Shown one piece after another: positions 1-7,577 of a DNA stretch of 64,000 bases. How positions within the stretch are numbered: the first letter of the stretch is position 1; each line of letters starts with the position of its first letter. This stretch comes from JAGPCK01 sp964535575 (GTDB lineage: Bacteria > Bacteroidota > Bacteroidia > UKL13-3): contig CAZHTC010000010.1 of assembly GCA_964535575.1 (NCBI GenBank), forward strand, positions 1-64,000, given 5' to 3'. The notes under the pieces were generated by a model. It ran no database searches and was not told where the DNA came from. It saw nothing but the letters and a program-made list of their open reading frames with translations. A program made the position numbers and the translations under genes.

Positions 1-45
1 CGGAGTATTAACAACAGGACAACGACAGAAAATTGGAGCGTAATA

Positions 46-59
46 ATACAGCACACAAC
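46..59 (+). repeat. Right end of an upstream gene cassette (cut by window edge)
   Basis: ATACAGCACACAAC ends in AAC and is followed by AGCACCTACCC, as are the right ends of the cassettes ending at 874 and 3123. The matching left end (expected GTTGTGTGCTG...) would lie before the window. The first 45 bases are therefore probably the 3' part of one more cassette. No coding sequence can be assigned to them. Confidence 0.5.
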
Positions 60-226
60 AGCACCTACCCAAAAGTGGCGGTTCAGTGGTTAAATCCCTT
101 GATAGCCTTAGTCTGCGACTAAGGATTCTTTTCCCTTGCTATTATCAGTTCTTTTTACAAGTTTTACAGTATGAAATTGAACAAGGTTTTTTCACACCTG
201 TCCCGCCTTTGCGGGGCTCTGACGTT
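57..226 (+). repeat. attC-like cassette spacer A, long form
   Basis: This spacer runs from the AAC ending one cassette to the GTT starting the next. It begins AACAGCACCTACCC, continues with GTGGCGGTTCAGTGGTTAAA, contains a small hairpin (CCTTAGTC/GACTAAGG at about 103-125), and ends in a GC hairpin (CCCGCC/GCGGGG around 202-215) followed by CTCTGACGTT. Spacers at 2105-2305 and 3121-3317 share most of it, especially the segment containing TTATCAGTTCTTTT and TTTTACA. Short reading frames crossing it are not convincing as genes. Confidence 0.65.
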
Positions 227-874
227 ATGTGCAATAAAAACGAAACAATGAATGGAAATAACAAAAAATCAAAATGACGCAGTTAACGACATTGTAGAAA
301 TGGTAGTTGATGTAATCGGAAACGGATCGAGAGAACTAGATACAACTGAAGCAATTTCAAGTACAGCAAGACTAGCTGGAAACTTTTTATTTAGGTCATT
401 TGATTTTAAGATAGCTAATGCAAAACCAGGCACAGTTATGCTTTCTGAAGAAGCAAACATTAAAGGACCACAACTTGTTAATATTACACATGCAGTTCTA
501 CAAAATTTTGGAATCCAAATTGACAATAATAAAATGTCCAATGCAAGTCAAAAACATGCAGGAAGTAATTTTGTTGAAGTTATTGGTAAAATTCAAACCC
601 CTGCATTAGCAATTATGAAAAAAAGGGAATTGAGTTTCGAACAAATGGCACAATCAGCAGCAATTGCAACAGCATTTATTATTCAACAAAGCGGGAACAT
701 TTCTCCCGAAGAAGGGTTTGGAATTGCCATTTACCATTATATTGAGGGTTCAAAAACTAATCCACCTGATTTTATTTCAGCGGCCAAAAACGAATCAAAG
801 AAACAAGAAAGCAACAGCAGTGACGTACAAACAAAACCTTGGTGGAAAATATGGTGAAGTTTACTGCACATAAC
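224..874 (+). mobile_element. Integron-like gene cassette 1
   Basis: The unit starts GTTATGTGCAATAAA (224-238) and ends TTTACTGCACATAAC (860-874). The two ends are reverse complements at 14 of 15 positions, so an excised circle could form a paired recombination site. Inside is a single gene (252-857). The cassette is 651 bp. Self-complementary ends around one gene are the hallmark of integron cassettes, but the core GTTATGT does not fit the classical GTTRRRY. Confidence 0.65.
252..857 (+). CDS. Hypothetical protein, cassette cargo
   Basis: This 201-residue protein is not a family I recognise. It has no signal peptide or membrane segment. The middle (about 60-170) is a mixed hydrophobic domain and the tail is rich in K, S, N and Q, ending in WWKIW, a pattern that may be an interaction tag. 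The start at 252 is the first ATG in this frame after the cassette's left end; an ATG at 248 is out of frame. It is the only gene in cassette 1, reads in the same direction as the array, and has no visible Shine-Dalgarno site. A role in stress or conflict is possible only by analogy with other cassette genes. Confidence 0.6.
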   Translation: MEITKNQNDAVNDIVEMVVDVIGNGSRELDTTEAISSTARLAGNFLFRSFDFKIANAKPGTVMLSEEANIKGPQLVNITHAVLQNFGIQIDNNKMSNASQKHAGSNFVEVIGKIQTPALAIMKKRELSFEQMAQSAAIATAFIIQQSGNISPEEGFGIAIYHYIEGSKTNPPDFISAAKNESKKQESNSSDVQTKPWWKIW

Positions 875-910
875 AGCACCTACCCCCGCCCAATGCGGGG
901 CTCTGACGTT
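872..910 (+). repeat. attC-like cassette spacer B, minimal form
   Basis: Only about 35 bases separate the AAC of cassette 1 from the GTT of cassette 2. The start AACAGCACCTACC and the end GGGGCTCTGACGTT match the two ends of spacer A, joined by the hairpin CCCCGC-CCAAT-GCGGGG (883-900). It looks like spacer A with its centre deleted, which suggests that the outer arms and the terminal hairpin are the functional part. Confidence 0.65.
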
Positions 911-2107
911 AGCAGTAAGTTTAAAAACGACAAATTAAACTTTAATAGAAATTTAAAGTCTAATAAAACATGTTTCAAATTAAGACAATCATGAAAAAAC
1001 AACTTTTACCCACTATTGTTTTGTTACTATCCTTAGGAAGTAGTAAGGCACAGCTATCGAAAGCTGCTCAGACTATATATGATTCCTGCAATGTTCATAA
1101 TCCCGGAAATGTAAGTTACGCATTAACAAATGGAGTCCAGGTATTATCAACTCCTGACAGCAGTACCTTTTACCTTCAATGGTTCCCAACAGGTGCTACT
1201 CCTAACACTACTCCACTGCTTGTTACTTTGCATGGTTCAAAAGGGAATGCATTTAATGAATTTAAAAACTGGCATACCACTCTACAACTCCATAACTGCG
1301 GAATAATTGCTTTACAATACAACAAATACACGGACATTTATGATTACAGCAATGGCTATTTTCATGATGACTCAATTTACAGCTACATTGACTCAGCTTT
1401 AACAAAAATAAATTACCCATCCAATAAGGCTCTATTACATGGTTTTAGCCTTGGTTCTGCTCGAACTTATGCTGTTATTTATAACGACATTCAAAGCGGT
1501 AAAAATTATTTTTGCACAACCATTTCTAATGCCGGAAAAATGGACTTGACTTACCCCTTATATAATTCTATAAATTCTATTCCTAATGTATTTTTGGGCA
1601 AGCATTGGAATTTGTTTTGTGGTCCACCTGAGCCGCCTTATACTGGTGGAGCTTGTGACGGATTGGATTTTACACGGACCTGGTTACAAAGCAAAGGTGC
1701 AATCGTTGATATATATATTCAAGATTCTTTATTGGGGCATAACGGGTTTAACATTCCTTCAAGTGCCGCATACAGAGACACAATGGTAAGTAAGTATCTT
1801 GAGTGTTATAATGGAATAAGTAGCGTAAATGAAAATGCTTTACAAAAGCAAATAAGCATTTACCCCAATCCCTTTTCTACGAACACCATTTTACAATCTG
1901 GCATTTATTTAACCAATGCTACGTTGACACTTTATAATGTACACGGACAAGCGGTAAAACAAATAAACAACATTTCGGGGCAAACAATTAATTTATTACG
2001 TGACGACTTGCGAATTGGTATTTATTTTTTGCACTTGACACAAAACGAGAAAACGATAGCCAAAGAAAAACTAATAATTACAGACTGAAAAAAGCACTGG
2101 CTATAAC
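908..2107 (+). mobile_element. Integron-like gene cassette 2
   Basis: Left end GTTAGCAGTAAG (908-919); right end ACTGGCTATAAC (2096-2107), followed by AGCAC as in the neighbouring cassettes. The ends pair as ACTG(G)CTA(TA)AC against ACTGCTAAC, that is, with three unpaired bases, the weakest pairing of the five cassettes. It is flanked by spacers B and C and carries one gene. Confidence 0.55.
991..2088 (+). CDS. Secreted alpha/beta-hydrolase (esterase-like) with T9SS sorting domain
   Basis: The protein has about 365 residues from the ATG at 991, chosen because a signal peptide (MKKQLLPTIVLLLSLGSSKAQ) begins there; the upstream ATG at 970 only adds MFQIKTI. An alpha/beta-hydrolase core follows, with LHGSKG near the oxyanion region and the nucleophile elbow GFSLGS. 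HNGF around residue 250 may hold the catalytic histidine. From about residue 285 the sequence ISIYPNPF... to the KLIITD end is a type A T9SS C-terminal domain, so the enzyme is probably exported to the cell surface. The substrate is unknown. It is the sole cargo of cassette 2, so a secretion signal specific to Bacteroidota travels on the cassette. Confidence 0.8.
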   Translation: MKKQLLPTIVLLLSLGSSKAQLSKAAQTIYDSCNVHNPGNVSYALTNGVQVLSTPDSSTFYLQWFPTGATPNTTPLLVTLHGSKGNAFNEFKNWHTTLQLHNCGIIALQYNKYTDIYDYSNGYFHDDSIYSYIDSALTKINYPSNKALLHGFSLGSARTYAVIYNDIQSGKNYFCTTISNAGKMDLTYPLYNSINSIPNVFLGKHWNLFCGPPEPPYTGGACDGLDFTRTWLQSKGAIVDIYIQDSLLGHNGFNIPSSAAYRDTMVSKYLECYNGISSVNENALQKQISIYPNPFSTNTILQSGIYLTNATLTLYNVHGQAVKQINNISGQTINLLRDDLRIGIYFLHLTQNEKTIAKEKLIITD

Positions 2108-2305
2108 AGCACATTTGTGTTATGGCGGGGGTAGTGCCAATAAGAACAGTGGTGCAACCTGCCTTCGCTCGGGTGTCGCGCTTGAAAGTATTTCCATAGC
2201 CTCTTGCTTTTTCTCTTGCTTTTATCAGTTCTTTTCATAAGTTTTACACTGTGAAATTAAACAAAGGTTTTTCACATCTGTCCCTCTTTAAGGGACGCTG
2301 CCGTT
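2105..2305 (+). repeat. attC-like cassette spacer C, long form
   Basis: It starts AACAGCAC and ends GGGACGCTGCCGTT, with the terminal hairpin TCCCT/AGGGA. The last 90 bases (from about 2210) match spacers A and D closely, including TTATCAGTTCTTTT and GTTTTACACTGTGAAATTAA. The first 100 bases differ and may be an insertion or a different spacer type fused to the common half. Confidence 0.6.
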
Positions 2306-3123
2306 AGTGGCAATTATATGGGGACTACAGAAATGACAAATACTAAAAGAAAATTATTGGCAATTACAGTTATATTGACAGTTTTAATTGTTAAACTATT
2401 TAGCGAACAAGTAAATCAATTTTTATGGAACGACAAAGCTGCCCTTCATTTCTATTTAAGTATCGTTGGACAAATTCTGTATTACATAATCCCAACCTTG
2501 ACTGTTCTTTTTTTATTTCATAAACCTGGGGATGTTTTTAGTGAAATAGGAATTAGCAGAGCTTTCGGCAAGGGAGTTTTATTTGCTTTTATTTTTACTT
2601 TACCAATGTTAATTGGCTATTACATAATCGGACATTACAATGACGAGTATTCACTTTTAAAAAATATTTCTTTCGCATTTAAGGACGGTTTTAGAGAGGA
2701 GATTTTTTATCGTGCATTTCTGTTTGGTCAGCTCTTTAGACAAGCAAAGTGGGGTTTTATTCCAGCCGTTGCCTTGAATGGACTAATATTTGGGATTTCA
2801 CATTTATATCAAGCACATAATTTTGCAGACAGTATAACGGTTTTTGCCGTGACATTTGCAGGCGCAATTTGGTTTGCTTGGATCTTTACTGAATGGGATG
2901 ACAACTTATGGATTCCAATTTTTATGCATTTTCTTATGAATTTTTATTGGGACTTATTCAGTTCAGAAAACACAGCAGTAGGCGGACTCCTTTTAAATCT
3001 TCCGAGAATTTTGACTATAGCTATTTCGATCTACATAACAATCAAATTGACTAGGAGGAAATCAAGACAATTAAAAGTAAATAAGACTAATCTATTTAGA
3101 CAGACAAATTAACTGCCACTAAC
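2303..3123 (+). mobile_element. Integron-like gene cassette 3
   Basis: Left end GTTAGTGGCAATTA (2303-2316); right end TAACTGCCACTAAC (3110-3123). The two are reverse complements with one mismatch over 14 bases. The right arm includes the stop codon of the cargo gene and the left arm ends one base before the gene's first ATG, so the 821-bp unit is almost entirely coding, as is usual for integron cassettes. Confidence 0.7.
2318..3112 (+). CDS. CPBP (Abi/CAAX-type) intramembrane metalloprotease
   Basis: This 264-residue protein is very hydrophobic, with about seven to eight membrane segments. The three CPBP motifs are present in order: REEIFYR near residue 127 (the EExxxR glutamate pair), FGISHLYQAH near 165, and FMHFLMN near 205, giving the expected Glu and His residues. 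Members of this family act as CAAX-type proteases, in bacteriocin self-immunity, or as maturation factors; which applies here cannot be told. The ATG at 2318 sits one base after the cassette's left arm, and a second in-frame ATG at 2333 is an equally plausible start. It is the only cargo of cassette 3. Confidence 0.85.
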   Translation: MGTTEMTNTKRKLLAITVILTVLIVKLFSEQVNQFLWNDKAALHFYLSIVGQILYYIIPTLTVLFLFHKPGDVFSEIGISRAFGKGVLFAFIFTLPMLIGYYIIGHYNDEYSLLKNISFAFKDGFREEIFYRAFLFGQLFRQAKWGFIPAVALNGLIFGISHLYQAHNFADSITVFAVTFAGAIWFAWIFTEWDDNLWIPIFMHFLMNFYWDLFSSENTAVGGLLLNLPRILTIAISIYITIKLTRRKSRQLKVNKTNLFRQTN

Positions 3124-3317
3124 AGCACCTCCTCAATTGTGGCGGTTCAATGGTTAAATCAAGTTTTATGCTTTTATCAAAGTTTCCCTTGCTATCCTTA
3201 GTCTGTGACCAAGGATTCTTTTCCCTTGCTTTTATCAGTTCTTTTCACAACTTTTACATTATGAAATTTAGTTCATGTCTATACTCTATACAAAGGGATG
3301 CTGCTATAAATAAATCT
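3121..3317 (+). repeat. attC-like spacer D with a degenerate right end
   Basis: It begins AACAGCACCTCC and shares GTGGCGGTTCAATGGTTAAA, CTATCCTTAGTCTG and TTATCAGTTCTTTTCACAA with spacer A. Where spacer C ends GGGACGCTGCCGTTAGT, this copy reads GGGATGCTGCTATAAAT, so the GTT core is lost. It probably marks the decayed end of the array. A reading frame opening at 3150 runs through it into the next gene but is spacer sequence, not protein. Confidence 0.6.
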
Positions 3318-3878
3318 ATGACACGATACATTTATATCGTATTCGCAGTTATTATCACGGCTTGCGGCACCACACCGCCCGGCAATAACGGAACGGAAGT
3401 AAAAGCGGGCAAAACAGATACCTTAACCAGTTTACCTGTAACTGTTTCAACCGGGGATACTATGGACGAAGGCATGGCCGACCCGGATAAGGCTACCTAT
3501 TTTGTAGTAGTTGCCGACACAAGCCCTGATTATTATTTTCTACACCAAAAAATGGCTGCTATAAACCGGCAACTGAAAATTCCTATTGACACTATGGGCC
3601 GTTTTTACAACAAGGCCAAAAATCTGATAGCATTACCCGATAATGATGAAGATGAAATGTATGCCGGCAGTTATTATCCTAGACGTTTCCCGTCCGATAA
3701 TTTAAGTTTAGAATATTTAGACTTTTACCAAAAGCAGGCGGGAGAAAAAACAATTGCACTGGTAACCGGTATTTACGAAACAGAAACCGATGCAGACAGT
3801 GCATTAAGGGTTTTAAAAAACACAGAAGAAAAAGTATTTAAAATTAAAGCAGACATTTATGTGGGCTGTATGCATTGA
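3318..3878 (+). CDS. Putative lipoprotein, unknown function
   Basis: The start is placed at the ATG at 3318 because a lipoprotein signal (MTRYIYIVFAVIITAC) begins there; sequence upstream in the same frame is cassette spacer. The mature protein of about 170 residues is polar, with an acidic centre. Its last third (YYQKQAGEKTIALVTGIYETETDADSALRVLKN...) looks like a SPOR-type fold in which small residues alternate with an alpha-helix. I do not recognise a family. It stands alone, downstream of the decayed end of the cassette array, and may be a former cassette gene or resident chromosome. Confidence 0.6.
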   Translation: MTRYIYIVFAVIITACGTTPPGNNGTEVKAGKTDTLTSLPVTVSTGDTMDEGMADPDKATYFVVVADTSPDYYFLHQKMAAINRQLKIPIDTMGRFYNKAKNLIALPDNDEDEMYAGSYYPRRFPSDNLSLEYLDFYQKQAGEKTIALVTGIYETETDADSALRVLKNTEEKVFKIKADIYVGCMH

Positions 3879-4234
3879 CCGGTAATGAAAATAGATGCAA
3901 ACCCGACAACTAAACGGCCAAAAGCCGGCATTACAAGGCATACATGAGTTGCCATCTGTTTTTCTCTAATCTATTTCAACAGGTATAAAAGGCCTTAACC
4001 AACACCGCTAACTTAAATTTTCTTCAAAATAGAGGGTTTTCCCTCTTGCGCGCTCCGGTTTATAATGGTAGGTTTGGGCTTTGATACTCCATACACAAAC
4101 AAACTGAATCAATTGGTAACTGATTAACAAATAAAAAGTGGAGCAGAACCCACTACAAAAAACGAACTGGCTGCAACAGTAAAAAAGCAGGGCGAAGTCG
4201 AAAAGCCTTACGAGTAGAATTAAACTAATTCCTC
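3879..4234. promoter_or_regulatory. Intergenic region with candidate promoter and about 150-nt leader
   Basis: This 356-base stretch has no convincing gene. It holds a small hairpin AGAGGG-TTTT-CCCTCT (4031-4046) and a Bacteroidota-type promoter candidate on the plus strand: TTG at 4046-4048 and TAGGTTTG at 4069-4076, spaced by 20. This would give a leader of about 150 nt before the gene at 4235, with a small stem AGTGG/CCACT near 4137-4154. The leader was compared by eye with cobalamin and c-di-GMP riboswitches and does not fit. Confidence 0.35.
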
Positions 4235-5719
4235 ATGAAAAAAAGTACAGTCTTTTTAGCCATACTTGGTATGGCAACGTTGTTTTTTGCCACGCGGTGC
4301 AACTCGCCCATTGTGGTGGGCAACACAGTAATTATTCCACAGTCGTTTCCGGGCGACAGCATTACCGGTATTACTTTCCCAACCGATTCGCATACCATTA
4401 ACGGATGGGTAAACAATCCGGCTTTTGCAGGGTATTATGATTCGGCCAGTATTTACAAACATGCCTGGGGCATTTGGGCCGGTTTAACTGCCACCACTAC
4501 CCAATCGGTAACCAAAGCTGATGGAAATTTACTTGTATTCGAAACATGGATGGGTTTAAATGAAGTAAGAGACTATATAGTGGCAGGTTTGCCCTGCAGC
4601 AGCGGTGAGTTAAAGAAAACAAACCGCCCCATGCTTACCCGCCCCACTCAGTTTGGCCATGCAGGTAATCTGGCTACTACTATCAACCAACTACCAAAAT
4701 TAAACAGTAAGGATACCGTATTACCTACCGATTTATGGGTAACTGTATCCTACAATCCGGAGCAGGCCTGCCATGCCATCAATAATAAATTGTTTAAACA
4801 ATCGGTGCTCAACAGCTATTACAATGCGAGTGCTGTGGGCAGTGTTCCGCAGTTCCCGGCTGCCTCTATTTCTATAAAACCTACGTATTTAGAATTTCCG
4901 GCAAGTGCCACTATTTTAAAAATGCCGGTATGGTTAAATCCTCCAAATCCTCCGGGGGCATTGAGCGTGTTTCAACCTGCTCAGTTTCCGTTGTGCGTGT
5001 TTGTGGATGTAAAAAACCGTCAGCAGGCAGGAAGAAATTTAGTGCCTGTAACGGTAAACTGTACAAACCCGGATTCAATTGCCAATGCTACCTGCAACCT
5101 GAGCGATTTTATCAATTTTGCCATTGACTCAACCATGGCTGCATTTATGAATGCACAGGACAGTGTGCAGGGCATGAACAATACTACCAACGGATATGGT
5201 AAGGCCGAACCGGGTAACAGGGTATTGCTGGTGGCCATGCACGTGACCACTAAAGAAACCACCAACTGGACCTGGCAAACGTATTACTGGACGCCTACGC
5301 CTGCTACTCCGGGTGCACCAAGTTCAAATTTAGCAGCAAGCCTTATTACACCTCAGGTAAAAGGAGCGGCCAGGCATTATGCCCTGAATGCTGCTTATGT
5401 AATGACTACCCCTAATAACAGCAGCGCAGCTAATGCAGGTCCAATGTTTGGATACAATCCATATCTGGAAGGTGGTTTTGGCCCATCTACGTTTAATATT
5501 TCAAATACCACTTTCCCGGATTTTAAATATGGTATGCAAACCAATTGCATGAGTTGCCACGCCCTGGCCGTTCCATCCAACGCTACCGGCTATAATACCG
5601 ATATGTATGTAGATATGAATAGCCCAACATTCTTTAATGGTCAGGTTAAACTGGATTTTGCCTGGTCAATACAAACAGCACTGATAAACGATACCATACC
5701 TTACTGGAGTTTTAAATAA
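4235..5719 (+). CDS. Secreted protein with a single C-terminal CxxCH heme motif
   Basis: This 494-residue protein starts with an export signal (MKKSTVFLAILGMATLFFATRC); the cysteine at about 22 could be lipidated, although Arg at -1 is unusual for a lipobox. The body is rich in Thr, Asn and Pro with no domain I can name. Near the C terminus CMSCHA (about residue 447) is a c-type heme binding motif; a candidate axial Met lies later (around DMYVDM). It is probably a periplasmic or surface cytochrome-c-like protein. It is monocistronic, between a long leader and a strong terminator. Confidence 0.7.
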   Translation: MKKSTVFLAILGMATLFFATRCNSPIVVGNTVIIPQSFPGDSITGITFPTDSHTINGWVNNPAFAGYYDSASIYKHAWGIWAGLTATTTQSVTKADGNLLVFETWMGLNEVRDYIVAGLPCSSGELKKTNRPMLTRPTQFGHAGNLATTINQLPKLNSKDTVLPTDLWVTVSYNPEQACHAINNKLFKQSVLNSYYNASAVGSVPQFPAASISIKPTYLEFPASATILKMPVWLNPPNPPGALSVFQPAQFPLCVFVDVKNRQQAGRNLVPVTVNCTNPDSIANATCNLSDFINFAIDSTMAAFMNAQDSVQGMNNTTNGYGKAEPGNRVLLVAMHVTTKETTNWTWQTYYWTPTPATPGAPSSNLAASLITPQVKGAARHYALNAAYVMTTPNNSSAANAGPMFGYNPYLEGGFGPSTFNISNTTFPDFKYGMQTNCMSCHALAVPSNATGYNTDMYVDMNSPTFFNGQVKLDFAWSIQTALINDTIPYWSFK

Positions 5720-5741
5720 GTACATTTAACAAATTGTTTTG

Positions 5742-5784
5742 AGCACGGGGATCCGAAATGGTGGTGATTCCCGTGCTTTTTATT
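5742..5784 (+). terminator. Rho-independent terminator after the heme protein gene
   Basis: Stem AGCACGGG (5742-5749) pairs with CCCGTGCT (5770-5777) and is followed by a T-rich run. It lies 23 bases after the stop codon at 5719. Confidence 0.8.
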
Positions 5785-5882
5785 TTATGCCAATCGATTC
5801 ATCGTAAACCCACCATAAAATTTTATTTACTCAAAATAAGGCATTTAAGTATATTTATTGTTTTTTATTCAAAATTTATTGT

Positions 5883-5903
5883 TTATCGATAAATAATTAT
5901 CGA
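5883..5903. promoter_or_regulatory. Candidate operator for the DUF2975/XRE pair
   Basis: TTATCGATAA (5883-5892) is a perfect palindrome and is followed by ATTATCGA (5896-5903), which repeats its core. It lies 24 to 44 bases before the ATG at 5927, inside an AT-rich promoter region. Small XRE regulators such as the one encoded at 6521 usually bind such palindromes next to their own operon, so autoregulation is inferred. Confidence 0.35.
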
Positions 5904-5926
5904 AGTTTGTTAAAAATTTATTGAAT

Positions 5927-6517
5927 ATGGAAACAAATAAATCAAAAACCTCCTTAGCGGAGAAGCTGAACGGGATGAATGGTATCTTCAACCTGAAGCA
6001 TGAAAAATCTATCGACTCTTTAATTGCCATTTCGAGAGTAGTATTTGCTTTTACGCTCCTGTTTCTGGGGGCATTTTTTTATAAGCTTTTCACCATTAAC
6101 CCCGATACCAATCATTTCAGGCAGGTATTGTCGGGGGTAAATATACTGCCGTTGTACAAAGAGCATTTTACAGCCTTTATGTGCATGTGTGTGCATGATG
6201 TATTGCGTTTGTTACTTATAGGAATGGTGATGTTCTATTTCACCGCTTTTCTGAAAAGTTTAGACAGAAAAGATCCGTTCAGAAATTTAAAATCAAAGGA
6301 GCATATTACGCTGGTAGCATTTTTTGCCTTACTGTTTTTTGTTGCTGATGGATTGGGCAGCATTCATCTGAGTTATTACGAAGAGTTGCTTACACCGGGG
6401 GCCACCATTCGTATATTTCATTTTGAATACCTTATGCTGGCGTATTTCCTCAATGTATTTGCCTTTATATTTAAGAAAGGGGTTGATTTAAACAATGAGA
6501 TTGATTTAGTCATATAA
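5927..6517 (+). CDS. DUF2975 family membrane protein
   Basis: This is a protein of about 196 residues with four hydrophobic segments (about 33-55, 90-110, 125-145 and 168-188), matching DUF2975 in size and layout. The ATG at 5927 is preferred over the TTG at 5921. DUF2975 genes are typically followed directly by a small YozG-like XRE regulator, and here that gene starts 3 bases after the stop. The function of the pair is not established; a membrane protein whose activity is linked to a transcription factor is likely. Confidence 0.75.
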   Translation: METNKSKTSLAEKLNGMNGIFNLKHEKSIDSLIAISRVVFAFTLLFLGAFFYKLFTINPDTNHFRQVLSGVNILPLYKEHFTAFMCMCVHDVLRLLLIGMVMFYFTAFLKSLDRKDPFRNLKSKEHITLVAFFALLFFVADGLGSIHLSYYEELLTPGATIRIFHFEYLMLAYFLNVFAFIFKKGVDLNNEIDLVI

Positions 6518-6520
6518 ATT

Positions 6521-6724
6521 ATGCCGGTAATTGTAAATTTAGATATCATGATGGCCAAACGAAAGATCAGCCTGAATGAGCTTTCGGCCAAAGTAGGAAT
6601 AACGGTAGCCAATCTTTCGGTTCTTAAAACAGGTAAAGGCAAAGCCATCCGTTTTTCTACGCTCGAAACCCTGTGCGAAGTGCTCGAATGCCAGCCCGGA
6701 GATATACTGGAATACCAAAAGTGA
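6521..6724 (+). CDS. XRE-family (YozG-like) helix-turn-helix regulator
   Basis: This 67-residue protein consists of one Cro/C1-type helix-turn-helix: KRKISLNELSAKVGITVANLSVLKTGK forms the first helices and FSTLETLCEVLECQPGDILEY is the classic C-terminal signature of YozG-like regulators. It starts 3 bases after the DUF2975 stop codon, so the two are translated together. It probably represses its own operon through the palindrome at 5883-5892. Confidence 0.85.
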   Translation: MPVIVNLDIMMAKRKISLNELSAKVGITVANLSVLKTGKGKAIRFSTLETLCEVLECQPGDILEYQK

Positions 6725-6779
6725 GATTTGGGTGAGCCGGAATATCAAAAACAACAGGGGAGCCTGTAAAGTGCAATTT

Positions 6780-7577
6780 TCAGAGAGAAAGAATTTTAAT
6801 TTCCACTCTGCGGTTTTTAGTCCGTTCGGTTTCGTCACTATCCGCGGCAATAGGTTTGGAATTGCTGTAACCTTTGTAAGTTAAACGGGAAGCTTCAATT
6901 CCGTTACTTAGCAGAATATCGTAGATGCGTTTGGCGCGCATTACCGAAAGCGGCATATCGTTGTAGCAGCACACATGTCCGCCAATTTCAATTTTAACGG
7001 AAGGGTTTTTCTGCAACAGATAAATCAATTCATCCAGGGCCGGTTTTGATTGCGGCAACAGATTGGCCGTTCCTCCTTCAAAATTGATATTTTTTAACAC
7101 GATGGTTTTACCTACTTCAAGTATGGTATCACTTAACGATGTATCGGGTTTTACAGGAGCCGAAGGTTTGGCAACGGGTGCAGGCCGTGGGGCCGCATAA
7201 GTTACCTGCCAGACCACTTTGCGGCTGAGGCTGTCGGTTCTGCTTCCTTTCAGTTCGCCATGTGCGGTGCTTTCCATGCGGGTGGTATCGATTCCGTGAG
7301 TTGCAAGGAATTGTTTTACGCGCCATGCCCGTTTTTGCGACAGCTGTAAGTTGAGCTCGCTGCTACCGCTCTCGTTGCACCAGGCATCAAGGGTAGAGGC
7401 GATGATGTTTTTTGTTTTTACTGATTGAATAAATGAATCGAGCCGGTGTTGCTGTAAAGGAGTGAGCTGCGAAGAATTGTGTTCAAAATAAACGATGCCG
7501 GAAAACGAGAGGGTTTGGCTGATGGCAGCTAATGAAAAAAACAAGATACATACAAAAAACAGAAGCCACTTTGTCAT
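6780..7577 (-). CDS. OmpA-family protein with two OmpA-like domains
   Basis: The protein has 265 residues with an N-terminal signal peptide (cleavage after AISQ near residue 21). Two OmpA-like peptidoglycan-binding domains follow. The first (about 28-125) has YFEHNSSQLTP and a shortened, degenerate second half; the second (about 160-265) has a good core with IGGHVCCYND, LSVMRAKRIYDILLSNGI and NRRVEI. It probably anchors the outer membrane to peptidoglycan or acts in envelope signalling. The start overlaps the stop of coaE (TGATG type), so it is co-transcribed with that gene. Confidence 0.85.
   Translation of the reverse strand: MTKWLLFFVCILFFSLAAISQTLSFSGIVYFEHNSSQLTPLQQHRLDSFIQSVKTKNIIASTLDAWCNESGSSELNLQLSQKRAWRVKQFLATHGIDTTRMESTAHGELKGSRTDSLSRKVVWQVTYAAPRPAPVAKPSAPVKPDTSLSDTILEVGKTIVLKNINFEGGTANLLPQSKPALDELIYLLQKNPSVKIEIGGHVCCYNDMPLSVMRAKRIYDILLSNGIEASRLTYKGYSNSKPIAADSDETERTKNRRVEIKILSL

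Noticed and set aside
86..277. Small plus-strand reading frame in the first spacer
   Set aside because: It lies across the attC-like spacer and runs into the start of the next gene in another frame; composition is not gene-like.
224..3123. Composite transposon or insertion sequences
   Set aside because: No transposase, no shared terminal repeats between units and no target duplications; each unit is complementary only to itself.
3150..3317. N-terminal extension of the lipoprotein gene
   Set aside because: The segment is homologous to the cassette spacers at 57 and 2105, and the lipoprotein signal begins at 3318.
4080..4234. Cobalamin or c-di-GMP riboswitch before the heme protein gene
   Set aside because: The B12-box and GEMM core motifs are not present when checked by eye; only loose word matches exist.
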